NCBI GenBank assembly: GCA_030052745.1
Contig: JANBVO010000046.1
Coordinates: 124,001-188,000, forward strand
DNA from: Pleurostoma richardsiae
Taxonomy: Eukaryota; Ascomycota; Sordariomycetes; Calosphaeriales; Pleurostomataceae
DNA length: 64,000 nt
Direction: 5' to 3'
The position numbers and the translations under genes are program-made. This document shows positions 12,480 to 24,098 of this stretch, one piece after another; the first letter of the stretch is position 1; every line of letters begins with the position of its first letter. A model generated the notes under the pieces. That model saw only the letters and a program-made list of their open reading frames with translations, made no database searches and was not told where the DNA came from.

Positions 12480-15043
12480 ATGGTAAGTCGATCTAGCCGC
12501 CAAGAATGGGCGGCAAGTGCTGGCAGAGGCTTATCAAGATGGCAGAGCAACATGCGGCACACAATGGCTGAGAGACCGCGCCACGAGATGCTGGAGAAGG
12601 AGCATCTTCACGATACCTTCTTCGGCTTCAAGAGTGCCAGTGTGGCGCTGGATAGGAACTCGGTACATACCGAGTTTATGGAAACAGATTGGGAAGAAGA
12701 CGACATCCTTAGCGAGATCGAGAACGGCGACAACTCACCCCGCCTCAGCCTGAATTCGGTAGGTCCATGCATGTCCCTTCTCGCACAACGCTTTACAAGC
12801 TGACAGCAACCCAGTCTGGCCAGCCGAGTATAACGACGCTATCTTCCTACGAGGAAGCGCAGACCCCACGTTCAAGTCGAGCACGCTCAGCATTTCACGT
12901 GGAAGTGGACGCTCTGAAGCAAGTTGAAGGGCCTAGAGGCCCTCATCTCTTCCGTAGCTCTGTCAGCTCTGCCAGCTCTGCCGAGTTCCAGAATGCCTTG
13001 TCCCTCTCGCCAATCACCCCAAAAGTGCCGCTGCCTATTCCGAACGAGACCGAGTTCAATCTGCCAATTACCCTAGACCTCCAGCCAAGCCGTCGATCAC
13101 GACGTCGAGACTCTCCATTCCAATATACTGGCGAAGAACTCGACACTACTTCCCTCTCGCAATGGTCCCCAGAAAAAGTGGCGCAGTGGATGCTCAATGC
13201 TGGCGTTGAGCTCCAGTATGCCGACATGTTCGTCGAGAACGATATCAATGGCTCCATCCTGATTACCCTGAAGTTCGAGGATCTCAAGGAGCTAGGCATC
13301 AAGTCCTTCGGGGCTAGAACGAAGATATGGGAGGAAATTCACATTATGCGGAACATCCGACCGGAGTCTCCCCCGCCTGCGACTCCAATAGAAGATGAAC
13401 CGAGTCGTGAGGTCAAGAAAGAACAGCGCAAACAAGATGGCGATGGGAAGCCCAAGCGTCGCCAGAGCAGCCGCAGGCGAAAGCATAAGCACGACGATGC
13501 CATAACGCCGCTCGAGTCCGTTTCAATAGTCGGGATTGAGCAGATCATGCCTAAGGCGCACAACTGCTCCAAGGGTGAGAACTGCACAAAGTGGAAAAGG
13601 CAGCAGAGGATGATCGAGCAGTTCAAAAAGGAGCACCCTTTCGCCGAGCTGGACAGAGGGGGCACTATCATGATTGCTGGTGACCCGGGCAACCCAGAAA
13701 CGGCCGAGGCCATCAAACCTGAGGATGACATGTTCCGTCCCGTCTCAGATGCCATCCCATCTGTGGTTGCGTCATCCGATGTTATGGGGCCGGGCGGCAT
13801 CCCTCCTCTCCAGTACCTTCAGGAGGCTGCCCTCAGGAACGTCCAAGCGAGAGACCCACAGGACAATGTACGGCAGTTCCTCGATTTCCAGCACCAACGC
13901 CTCATCAATTCCAATGAGGTGCCTCCAACGCCGCCGTTCGAGATCCTTCCCAATGCTCGTGCTCCTCATGAGGGCCTCCGGTCCCTGCCGAAGCTCTCTA
14001 TCCCGAGCCAGCAGAGTCACCGCGGAGTACTACCAGCCCATGTCTCAATGTCCGCACATCCTCTCACATCGCGATCTCCTGAGTCGGCGTCACCGGAGGA
14101 CCAGCAGCCTGCTACCGCGGTGTACCGTTTCGGGACCCCCTTCTCCGAGATGGATGTCCCAGTGACGGCAGTCCCAATTGGACCTGTCGCTCGTGACTTT
14201 TCACAGTCGGTGCCGCCAGACATGAACTTCCGCAGCAACAACGCTGCACCGCCTCGCTCTGCATCTCGCATGTCTTTCCGACGGCCATCGTTCCCTGTCC
14301 TGCCGCCTCTGGATGAGAACACTGCCACTCCTATTGCACCACGGTCTGCAGTCTCCCCCAAGCAAGCCATCAACCCGACCTCTCAGCGGCCGATGCAGCC
14401 CCCACCCCGTGTTCAATACCCCTGGTCGTCCACTGATCGTGCATATGAGACTGCTATTGCTCCTATCCCTGGTGCTACCCCTTCCAGCAGCGTGTCGGCC
14501 TCTGGCCGTTACACGCCTCTGGACAGCATCGCCTATCAAGGCCCCATGAAGAAGCGCAAGACTAAGCTGCTCCGCCACGAGTGGCACGACCACTATTTCA
14601 CACTCAAGGGCACGCGCCTAGCGATGCACAAAGATGCCCGCGCCATTGACCGCACGCTCGAGTACATCGACATCGACGATTACGCAATTGCCTGCAGCAG
14701 CCTGGCGTCCAACAAACTCAACTCCGCCTTCAAGGCCATGAACATCCGCCGAGGCAATGATAAGGAAGACATTGCTGCCTTCGCCTTCCAGCTGATTCCT
14801 CAGGATGGCAAGGGCGGCGTCAAGCTGCGCAAGCGAGAGAGCACCCTCGCGGGCAGCGGCAGTAGCAGTAGCAGCACCGTCAACCTGCCGCCCGATGGCG
14901 TCAACGGCACTGGCAAGACGCACCACTTCGCCGTCAAGAGCCGTGACGACCGCATCGACTGGATGCGTGAGCTGATGCTTGCCAAGGCCCTGAGGCAGAA
15001 AGGCGAGGGTTTCGAGGTCAGCGTGAATGGGAACATGATCTAG
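12480..15043 (+). CDS. SAM and PH domain protein (Boi-like without SH3)
   Basis: Two exons, 12480-12758 and 12815-15043, give 835 residues. The 56 nt intron starts GTAGGT, has a GCTGAC branch site and ends CCCAG. A SAM domain at about residues 205-272 is recognisable from LSQWSPEKVAQWMLNAGVEL through LKFEDLKELGIKSFGARTKI. A basic/acidic low-complexity linker follows, then a Pro/Ser-rich middle. A PH domain at about 672-817 includes GPMKKRKTKLLRHEWHDHYF and the closing HHFAVKSRDDRIDWMRELML helix. The SAM-PH combination resembles fungal Boi-type polarity adaptors, which act at the cell cortex and bind phosphoinositides, but no SH3 domain is present. The first ATG is immediately followed by GTAAGT. 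An alternative in-frame 63 nt first intron (12483-12545) is therefore possible and would remove residues 2-22. The gene is convergent with the mitoribosomal gene at 15803. Confidence 0.85.
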
Positions 15044-15802
15044 CGGCGTCCCTCATTTTCGCGTCTCTGCTTTCGGGTTAGCATCAGCATGACGATGTCT
15101 GTTTCGACCGTCCCTTTCTTCCTTTCCTTACGACGCTCTACCAATGATACCTTGGATCCCCGCCTCTGGCGTTTCCACCGCTTCTGCTTTTTTTTGTCTG
15201 TTCTGGGACGGTGTTGGTTATTATGATGAGTGGAAGGAGAGATATAAGAGAGCACCCACTCTGTAAAGGGGCAGAAAAAGGTAGAAGAGTCATGGAGGTA
15301 GCTACACACTCCTTTCAATAGGACGGCCATCTGTATTTAGAGTATAACAACCACCGAGAGCAGAATGAGCGAACTCACCTGAGGCCACTGCGGTTCTTAT
15401 GATCTCGTCCCTGAATGTCTACGGCGCGCTCATGGTCAACTTCCCGTGGCTTTCATAGAAAACCGTCAACAGTCCGCACGTATGGCTTGAGACGCGGAGA
15501 TGGTGGCACAAATGTAGGTGTGTATGTAAATGCCCTTTTTTTGTCCCTCTATAAGCGTTCATGTACAAGTAGTACACCATGATACATGTATTATCATACA
15601 TATGCCATTTCATAGGGTGCCTGGCGTGTGGAGCAGGGCGCAATGGCTCGTCATCTCCTTGCACACGCCCCCGACCTATCTTACAACACAGCTAGCCTTT
15701 CCGGCAATAGAGTAGCATGGCACGGCATCGCTCGGAGCACCGTCACTCCACAGACGTCCCCTAAAAAGCCACCAACATCAGCCGTCAGCTCTCTGAGGCT
15801 TC
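15044..15802. other. Convergent intergenic region
   Basis: This 759 bp stretch lies between the 3' ends of the SAM-PH gene and the mitoribosomal gene. It contains pyrimidine-rich and T-rich tracts (for example a run of eight T near 15190) and a small AT-rich patch near 15560-15610. No gene is visible. It should contain both 3' untranslated regions. Confidence 0.5.
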
Positions 15803-16826
15803 TCATGCCTTGAACGTCGGCCGCGAGATGTTGGCCGCGCTGGCGACCGCGTCCCAGTCGATGGTGTCCCACCACGCCTCGACGAAGGCGCGCTTCCCGC
15901 CGTAGCCGCCGACGCCCAGGCCGTAGTCGCGCAGCCAGACGTGCTCCCACGTGTTGACGCACAGCAGCGGGATGACGTCGATGCCGCCGGGGGCCGTCTT
16001 CTTGAAGTCGTCGGCGAGCCCGGGCCGCGTGGCGCCGACCTCCTGCTTGCGGAAGTACTGCTCGACGGGGCTCTGGGCGTCCGGGGTGGCGCCGCCGACT
16101 GTACTCATGTCGGTGGCCTGGCGGCGCCAGTGGGCGCCCGGGTAGGGGGAGCCGGCGAGGTAGGTCGCCAGGATGCGGTAGTTGTCGGCGGAGCCCGTGG
16201 CGTGGCCCTTGCCGGTCTTGACGAGCCAGACGAAGCCCGGGCCGAACATGGCGGAGGCGGTGGCGACGAACTCGCGGCGGAGGGTGTCGATGCTGGAGAA
16301 GGAGGCCTCGAGGCCCTCGCGCAGGGTGCTGGGGATCTCGACGGGGGCCGGGGACAGGTTCTTGAAGAAGATGTGGTTGTTGTGCGCCATGGAGGCGTGA
16401 TTGAAGATTGGCGCCAGGGAGGGCTCGCGCGCCGTCGCGAGAATCACGGACTTGAGGTTGTCTCTGTGCTCGTACTGCGTGCCTGTCACGGGGGTGTTAG
16501 CATGCCAATGGATCATGCACGGTATGTTTCGGGCAAGCAGGCGAGGATAGCATGAAGACATGGTGGACTCTGCATGCGACCGGAAGCTTCTGGATCCAGA
16601 CTCCCATAACTGCAGAAGACGTACCTGCAATCAACGCATTGAGCTTCTCCAGCATCAGCGTCATGTGCTGCGTCCACGCCATGTCGAAGCCCTCGGCTGA
16701 CAGGAGGCCCGGGACGCCCTCTCGGAAATCGTGCGGTAGAGGGGGGAGGTGGTGCATCGACCTCCGGAGAGGTGGCCTGGCGAAGCCGGCGGCGGCCCGC
16801 GGTATCCTTAATCTCGGCCGGAACAT
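15803..16826 (-). CDS. Mitochondrial small-subunit ribosomal protein of the SOD-fold family (mS42/mS43, Rsm26/Mrp1-like)
   Basis: Two exons, 16826-16625 and 16482-15803, with a 142 nt intron (GTACGT...CAG) give 293 residues. The start MFRPRLRIPRAAAGFARPPL is a typical arginine-rich mitochondrial presequence. The body has the Fe/Mn superoxide dismutase fold: the N-terminal helix (AWTQHMTLMLEKLNALI), AHNNHIFFKNLSPAP, and the C-terminal VNTWEHVWLRDYG. In active enzymes the last motif is DxWEHAYYLDY; here the ligand aspartate is replaced by asparagine, and by eye the first ligand histidine is also missing. A long insertion lies between the two halves (DMSTVGGATPDAQSPVEQYF). These changes fit the non-catalytic ribosomal paralogues of yeast (Rsm26, Mrp1) rather than a dismutase. 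I cannot decide between the two paralogues from sequence alone. Confidence 0.85.
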
Positions 16827-18048
16827 GGTGTGTGCTGTGTGGTCGTGAATTCCTCCCCTGCGGATCGAAGCCGGCGTTGGTCCCGGGAGAGCTTCAACTT
16901 TTCTTCTGCAAAAGAGTGTTTGATGCCTGAAAGATCAGGCAGAAAAGTGACTGGCGGGAGTTTGAATTGCCGCCCTCCGGGAAATACTGCCGAGCGGTGA
17001 GCGGCGCTGCAGGCTCGCTCGAGCCACCCAGGTTGGCTATAAAGATCGCCTCGCCCTCGCGCCCTTTGCGTATTTTCTTCTCTTTTCTTCTTCATACTTA
17101 CCTTGATCGGCGTTTGGGAGATCATGAAGTCCTGAACGCAGCGACGGGAAGCCTGCATTGCACATCGCGGAGCGGCCCGTCCTGGATTGTCCTTCGGGGC
17201 CGTCCTGATCGTAATTTTTGATATGTCTCTGTAGAGATCTTTTCATTGTGCTTGTCGCTTTACGCGGTAACACGAGGAAGAGGCAACGATACAGTAAAGG
17301 ATCAGGATGCTTTCCCTAGACTCGAGCTCAACACAGTGAAGATAGCAGGCTGATTGCTGGGCATCAGCTTTCAACGACTAATTATCCGATGGAGAACCTA
17401 AATATCCAACTCGATGAGAGCGTTGTTGAAATTGATACCCAGGTTTCTCCTGTCCTCTTTACGTGGTGTATGCCTAGGCAGACAAAAAAGTCAAACGGCC
17501 TAAGGAGGATGGAAAGAGTCGACTCATTGAGCAGGCCAAGTTCCAGATCAACACCAGTTTACTAAGTATGATTGATATCAAGCAAAGTTGTGGTGTTTGT
17601 ATGTCCTGAGCACGAGCAGTTGTCGCCGACATGGCAGTACAAGTTGAAGCACCTTACCTGCCTTAGTCGACGCCAGAGCGGACGACAGGAAAAGCCATTT
17701 GGAACATACGGCTATACACTAAGAATGGGAATGGTTTTACTGTAGAACACTCAATGAGAGTAGGTGTTCCTTGTTAGCCTACTGAGATCGCTATGATGAC
17801 AACACAGCTTGGAATCCACTGGAGACACTCGTTTCCCTACCGCCCCAGGTGTTTTGAATTCTCGTTTACCCTACCTATTATACATATGTCCCCCCTGTGT
17901 TCTGTATCAACATAGACCTAACCCAGAGCGCAATATGCAACTTGGCTGCCGCAAACACAGTTACACCAAAATCCCAGCTAGCAAGCAAGATGCTGGAACC
18001 ATGACCAAGCCTCAGTGACTCCCAAACGCCAGCCGTCCCCGAAACAAC
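16827..18048. other. Intergenic region with a possible small gene
   Basis: Upstream of the mitoribosomal gene. Most of it shows nothing. At 17391 an ATG opens a short coding-like stretch (MENLNIQLDESVVEIDTQ). It could splice over a GT...TAG segment of about 36 nt to ADKKVKRPKEDGKSRLIEQ, but the intron would be unusually short and no family is recognised, so it is treated only as a finding. Confidence 0.4.
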
Positions 18049-18880
18049 TCACGTACCTCCTCCCTCCACGGGTTGCACAACAATGACGACCACCAGGGAT
18101 ACCACCATGAGCAGGAACGCCACGAGCGACACGAGCATGACTGTGCCGCGGCTGGCCGGGAACTTGCCCTTGATCACCCACTGCTGGCCCTGGAAGTAGC
18201 GGTGGTAGCCCAGGAACAGCACCAGGATGCTGATGGCCAGGAACACCGCGCCGAGCGGCTTGCCCAGGTGCCGCAGCGTCTCCTGGCTGTTCTCGCCCAG
18301 CGACGTGTTCAGCCGGAACAGCTGCGTGATGGCGATGCCGATGCTCGCGAAGGTTAGCGACGTCCGGAGCCAGGCGAGGAACGTTCGTTCTACCAGTATC
18401 GTCAGCGAGGGGAACCATATGAAGAACTGTGATCTGTCCTTCGAGGGCCCGCTTGAGGCCCGTGAAAAGGGTTTGTGACGTACCGAGAGCGAGATGGTCC
18501 CTGGCCACCGAGCCCTTGTTCTCCAGCTCGACGGACTGGAACTGCGCGAGCGTCTTCCTCCACCACGCCTTCTCCCCCTCGGCGCCATCACCCTCGGCGC
18601 CGGAGCTGTCGCCCCCCGCAGGGTCACCACCCTCCCGGCCCTGCCTACCACTGGGCTTGACCGCCTGGCCCGTCGCCGTCCTCCGGCCCCGCTGGGTCAG
18701 TGTCGACCTCGGGGACGGGCCGGTGGTCTGGTAGTTCAGCGCCGCGGGGGCGCTCCGCTCGGAGCTAGGCGGCGCGAAGATGCCCGTTGTCTCGTCGGGG
18801 TCAATGTCCTCCTCGTGGGCGGCTGGCGCAGAGTCTGGCCGGAGCAGGGGCTGCATGCGCGGGCTCAGGGTGACCGACAT
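18049..18880 (-). CDS. DUF202 (YidH-type) three-helix membrane protein
   Basis: Two exons, 18880-18484 and 18389-18049 (intron donor GTACGT, acceptor GTAG), encode 245 residues. The first 125 residues are hydrophilic and low in complexity (Gly/Ser/Asp/Glu). They are followed by the signature RDHLALERTFLAWLRTSLTF, created exactly at the splice junction and diagnostic of DUF202 proteins. Three membrane helices follow: around the LRTSLTFASIGIAITQLF segment, LGAVFLAISILVLFLGYHRY, and TVMLVSLVAFLLMVVSLVVV. The fold is shared with the small VTC-like membrane domains, but the biochemical role of stand-alone fungal DUF202 proteins is not established. The stop TGA at 18051-18049 lies inside a good splice donor (GGAG/GTACGTGAG), so a longer, spliced C-terminus cannot be excluded. 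Confidence 0.85.
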
Positions 18881-20220
18881 GCTTTCGGCGCGAGCGAGGC
18901 CTGTCTGGTTGGGGAGAGAAGAGAAGAAACCGTCAGCTTTCTCCTACTAAAATTCAAGACTAAGAACGGTCTCGACATCGTTTAACAGGAGCTCATCTAG
19001 TCCCGGCAAGCCTCATTTCCTGCGAGGGACACCGAAATCTCGGAATGGCCCGAGCTTGCGGGATGCATCCCACGGACGCGGCAAAAGCAGACACAGGCAG
19101 CACCGAGAACCAGGACGCCGGGCGAGAATTTACCTCTATAATATCATTGATCCTATCCTGCGTAATCTGCCGCCTCGCCGAGCTGGGTGACGACCGCCCG
19201 GTGTTTGACCTCCGAAGCTGGAGCGTAGGCGGCGGGGCGTCGACGTCTCCGGCCATCGCGAGGCGCACATGCTCCCGGCCCGAGGGGCTCCCGTTTTATA
19301 TAGACAGGCACGGGAAAGGCAAATCAAAAAGGCGCGGTTCTGTGCCCTGTTCTAGCGAGCACGCAATCGAGCCGATATTTCGGTGGCTGCTGCAGCCGGG
19401 CGGCATCGCCAAGCAAAGCGCGATACGGAAGAGTCCCAGCGCCCATCGCCATCGGCTTTCTGCCCGCGCCGACCGCCTGACGTCAAGCGTCCGGCAGGCT
19501 TAGTGTGGCCGTTAAGCCGGGCAAGTCGGGCGGCAGATTGGCTGGGTTCTTCATTAAGGCCAATGGCGCCATCTCGGGCTGGGATGGGATCATTGCATTA
19601 TCTGTCAAGACTGTATGCAGTCGACCAGCCTTGTTGTTCGGCAGGTAAGCCTGGGAAGGTATAGACAGTGCTGCAGGTTGCCAGTCTGTTATCTCATAGG
19701 ACTCATAGAAACGAGATGGCTTGCTTGCGAACGCCGAGTGACGCCTCATCTTTGATTTGGTTCGCTAATCTCTTGAATCCTCAGAGATCCCCCTCGATGT
19801 TTCGATCCCTTAACTTTCCTTGTTGCGTACATCACATCAATACAGCAGTCGGCCCTGATTCAACCCTTAATGGGCCAGACCTCATCAGCACTTAATGACA
19901 CACAAGTTGCCATCCGCAACTCCCTGGGTATGCCCTTTGCTTTCGTTACCATGTGAACCCCAGCCGCGAAAATAAACCCTCTTCGGTCAAAGTCAGTAGT
20001 CCCGGTGATCTGTAAGGTATAATCCGCGTCCATGCAGAAATACATGCTGCTCGCATGTTGTCTCGAAATGACCTCATTTGGAAGGCAAAGCATCCTGCCC
20101 CTGACATGCCTTTGCCGTTGCCCATCCTGCCCATTACCGGATCTCGTCACCCGTGTTGTTAGGTAATGCCATCTCAATTGGCGCAGCACTAGAGAATCAA
20201 TATTGGCGAGAGTCTGTGTG
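18881..20220. other. Intergenic region between the DUF202 gene and pta1
   Basis: About 1.3 kb. The part next to 18880 should hold the DUF202 promoter, and the part next to 20221 the pta1 3' untranslated region. Open frames here overlap on both strands and match nothing I recognise. Several frames reading into 19860-20220 are only read-through of the last pta1 intron and 3' region. Confidence 0.5.
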
Positions 20221-22813
20221 CTAAGTCGCAATCGCAACGTTGGCGGTGCCGGAATTTGCGCCGCCCTCGGCGGACGCAGTCTGTGCCTCGACGAAGCCGG
20301 GCCGCCACTTGACCAGGTACTTGCCCGCCATCGGTCGCGCATCCTCATCTGCGGGAGCTCCGTCAGCCAGGGAAATGGTGAATCTCGAGGGGGGGAATAC
20401 TTACACTCGATCCATATGTCCTGGACGGTATCCAGGGCAATACCACGAGCAGGGGGGCGCATCATGACCAGGTACAGGAGACTCGTAAGGGCAAGCTGCA
20501 CCATGGACGGATCACGGCAGAGGCTCTTGACTCTTGCCAGGATGGCCGGGTTCAGCTCTGGGATCTCGCCCAAAAACCTAGTCAGGACCTTGTCCTGCGG
20601 GTTGAGGTACGGAACGAAACCGTCTACCAGCTTCAGAGCCCACTTATCGTAGTACAAGGGAGCATCTGCGCTCTGTTTTCTCTGCAGCGCGTCGTTGTAC
20701 CACTCTTCACAGAGCCAGGAGACGGCGAGTTCTATCCGCCTCCGGAAGTCTTCCAATATGAAGGTGTACAGAGACTCGCGTATGACGTTGCTGAGTACCG
20801 ACCGATGGCTGTCTGCTACAATCGCAGAACTGCCTTCGTCCTTAACAGATACATCCTCCAGACCAGCTGACGCACGGGTCGCCAGACGAGCAATTACTGT
20901 GAGCCAGGATTCTCGATCGTAGGAGCTTGCAGCGAGTCGGTTTATGCCTGCTTTCGCCTTCTTCACCGCCGGATCCTCCAGTGTCTTCATGGAACTGAAA
21001 ACACGGGTGATCGTGCCTTGGCCGGCTACGGCGGCCGCATCACTGTTCAGGGGCGGCGGAGGAGGCAGTCTGAAAGCTCCTAACGCTAGAGATGTGGTCT
21101 CGGTCTTTGGTGCTTCACCCTCTGGCGGAGCACTGTCAAGCTTGTTGAGGATCTGTTCCGTATCCTCGGCAGGATAGAAGTCCGGCTCGTAGTCATCGTC
21201 GTCTTCTTCGACGCCAAGCGGGGCAGTATCAGGATTCAAGACAGGCGGTTGTGCAGCGGAAAGTGCAGACAAACGGTCACGAATGCCCTGTGTGGGTGAT
21301 CAGTATGGTACGAACCGAGACTCAAGAATACAGTATACTACACTTACATTGATGGCTACATCTAGAGTCTGAGGATTTAGCGTCGCCAGTGTTGATACGC
21401 TTATCCGGGCCGCAAGGGCGGCTGGCACCTGCGAGACATCGAAGCCTTGCAGTCCCGGGTTACTGGTGAGAGTGAAGACAGCCGCTAGACTGTTCGGTCC
21501 AGGGGCCAGGGGCTGGATTTGCATCTGGCTTATTGTTGCTGTCTCTGCTCCCAGTCTTTGACGTTTAGCATCGCTATAGGCGGCCTGTTCAGCGAGGGCT
21601 CGCTTCCGGCTGGCATCGTCAAATATCTCGGCTCGTGATCTTATCAGCCGTTCGACATACTGCTGGATGCGAGGCGTAAACGGGTTTTGCGGGTCGCTGA
21701 GACATGTAAGTATGAGCAGAAAGTTCAGGGGATGCTCTTATATGTACCGTTTCGCAATATGTATCAGCAACATCCTGGTAGTCTTCTCCATAGACTTAAC
21801 AAGCACGCGAGTCTTCGGCGTCATGGGAGAAGCCGCCAGTTTCAGAGGGTTGAAGTTGAGGACGGCGTTCAAGATCCGCGATGATGTTCCCGGTCGGGTT
21901 CGAACGAGAATCGACAGTGTGTTCAGAGTTCCATCAACCACCAATGCATCGCTGTGAAGGTCTATTAGTAGAGAAGGAGGTTGAGACCAGGACCCAACCG
22001 ACCTGCTATCGTCTTGTAGTACACCAAGCATCCTGTCCAAGAGACCAGTCGCTTCCGCCTCAAGGATCCGCGGATCTAGAACCGGATGGTTGGGTGGCAC
22101 CATCGATAAGGAGACCTCAAGGCCATCGCGCTACGCATCGAGTCTTAGCATCAACATGTCCATGAAATCATGGGAAATCCCACCTTCTGTTCCATATTGG
22201 CCGCCGCCGTCTGCGCAAGGACTACGCGCTGCGCAAACTTGATGCAACACAGCCTTATGGGGGTCGGGGCTCCATCCCATATCCGCAGTATTCTCGTCTT
22301 GATGGCCGTCATCCGCTCCCAGGTCGTCGCATCGTACGAGTTGTTGATTCTGTATATAATATTCCCATTAGATCATGCTGCCTCCAAGGAAAGTGTTCCG
22401 GATAGAGGCATTGCTGCAAGGCATGGAACAGGCGACCATGCATGGAAGTTAGAGAACAACGGGAATACGCACATCCACCTCATGGCAAGAGGGTATATAC
22501 TGGCAGAGGTTTGTATGACACTCTTCAGCACGTATACATCCTCATTCGGGTTCTCCACCATGGCCTTCAGCGTCTCCAGCACCGTCAAGCTCAATGTCTC
22601 CTTGTCTCGGGAGGGAAACGCGGGGGCCGCAAAGGCTTCTGCGAGAAAGTCCGCACCCCATCGTCGCAACTCAGGAAGCGCAGAGGGGCCGATGATGGGA
22701 AGGATGCCCTGGACGACTGGCGAGTAGTAGGAGACATCACTGAGTACGAGCTTGCGGGCATCATTCAGCTGACGGAGCTGCTCGCTGACCGACAGCGGGG
22801 CAGGAGCAGCCAT
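20221..22813 (-). CDS. pta1: Pta1/symplekin, mRNA cleavage and polyadenylation factor subunit
   Basis: Seven exons (22813-22473, 22349-22184, 22130-22003, 21951-21748, 21696-21348, 21287-20405, 20348-20221) join in a single frame of 732 residues. Every junction restores conserved symplekin/Pta1 sequence: MRWIINNSYDATTWERM, EQKRDGLEVSLSMVPPNHP, VLQDDSSDALVVDGTLNTL, MLLIHIAKRDPQNPFTPRI and DIWIEYEDARPMAGKYLVKW. The N-terminal 400 or so residues form the helical HEAT-like symplekin domain. An acidic segment (EEDDDDYEPDFYPAEDTEQ) and a second helical region follow. Pta1 is the scaffold of the nuclear cleavage and polyadenylation factor, linking the nuclease module to phosphatases such as Ssu72. 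It is divergent from coa3 with 869 bp between the two start codons. Confidence 0.92.
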
Positions 22814-23682
22814 GGCGACAGGAGAATATTGGAAGAGCGACTGGCAAGCGAGGATCCGTCAGAGCTACGAAGGCGCATACGAAGATACCCTGGACGGATG
22901 AACCAGAGCAGCAGATGCAGAGCGACAAGCGCGCGGAACTGCAGCGGCGAGCGTCCGTTTCCTCCCTTCCCACAAAGTTGGCACTGGTAAGCCTGGCTTC
23001 CCGAGAGAGAGTAAGATATCTGTTCGAGGGCGCCTTCAGGGCTTGCGGCCTGACATGCGCTGCCTATTCTCGGTTGCTAAACTTGCTCTCCCGTTGTCGG
23101 TCTCATGTATCGATGATCTCAGGATGAGCTTGCAGCTATGCATTCTGTGGGGCGCCGAGTCTTCGTCACAAAAAGAAATTCCGAGATGATGCAGTTGCGC
23201 TCGTGGAGGATACTCGAGGTCTCCTGGAGACAAAGCTGGTTGCGATGAGGATCATTGGCGGTGGCAGTCCATTGTCGTGTTTCCCTCCTCGACTTGCCCT
23301 GCTCCACGTCTGGCGTCAAAGACGTGTTGCAAGAAAAGCGACGGCCTGCAGAACGGCCCTGCGCCGAGAAATACGCTAGCCGTGTTGGGGATAGCCCCAC
23401 TCAGCTCAGCTCTCAAGAGCTTCTGCAGCCAGAATAGTTACGTACAGTCGCACGTGACCAGTTGTTATCGTCCGATAACGTCCTTCAGCCGAGAGAAAAC
23501 GAACAGGCGAGACGGGAGCTCGTATGATTGGTCCACATTTTCATGTCCTGAAGGCTCGCTTTCCCAGCAAACATCTGACGACGGACTGGTTTGACCCGAC
23601 AAGTATCTCGCTCTCTCACCCCGAAGCTACAGCCGCTGTGACACCGAAGAAACCGAGGGACGCTACAGTCAAGTCCATCACT
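22814..23682. other. Shared divergent upstream region of pta1 and coa3
   Basis: This 869 bp stretch separates two start codons pointing away from each other and must carry both promoters. No gene is visible in it, and the open frames on both strands are short and unrecognised. Confidence 0.6.
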
Positions 23683-24098
23683 ATGGCAGGGTGAGAGCAT
23701 CCCGGTCCTCGCCGCCCGCCGGCATCTGTCCAAGCATGTGACTAACTCGGAGATGTCTACTCTCCCACAGCTTCTCCAGGTCCAGCTACTACGTAGGCAA
23801 CCACAGCCAGTCCGATGCGCTGATCCGGGCACGCCGCCCCTACCTCGTCAAAAACGCCGTCACCGGCATTGCCATCGCCGCCTTCGCGGTAGGAGTGTGT
23901 ACGGCTCGCCCCTCCTTCCCCGTCCCGTCCTCGAGTTCCTCGCTTGTCCCCGGCGTCAGTCTGCTTGCTGACGACAGGAAACACTCTTTAGATGCTTACA
24001 CGATCCACGCTATCGGACAAGACGAGTTTGAGGACGTCAAGGTCCCCGATGCGCCGCAGGTGGTGCCGCAGCAGGGGGCGCAGAAGGCCTCCAAATAG
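23683..24098 (+). CDS. coa3: Coa3, cytochrome c oxidase assembly factor 3 (mitochondrial)
   Basis: Three exons, 23683-23690, 23771-23898 and 23992-24098, encode only 80 residues. The first exon is just eight nucleotides (ATG GCA GG). The joined protein reads MAGFSRSSYYVGNHSQSDAL, then RARRPYLVKNAVTGIAIAAF with a single membrane helix, then the strongly conserved YTIHAIGQDEFEDVKVPD and a short polar tail. Both junctions fall inside conserved stretches (AG/F and GVY/AY), which makes the structure secure. Coa3 proteins sit in the mitochondrial inner membrane with their C-terminus in the intermembrane space. With Cox14 they bind newly made Cox1, coupling its translation to assembly of complex IV. 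Confidence 0.9.

Noticed and set aside
15941-16555. 204-codon plus-strand frame opposite the mitoribosomal gene
   Set aside because: Antisense shadow with a glycine/valine-rich composition typical of complemented coding sequence.
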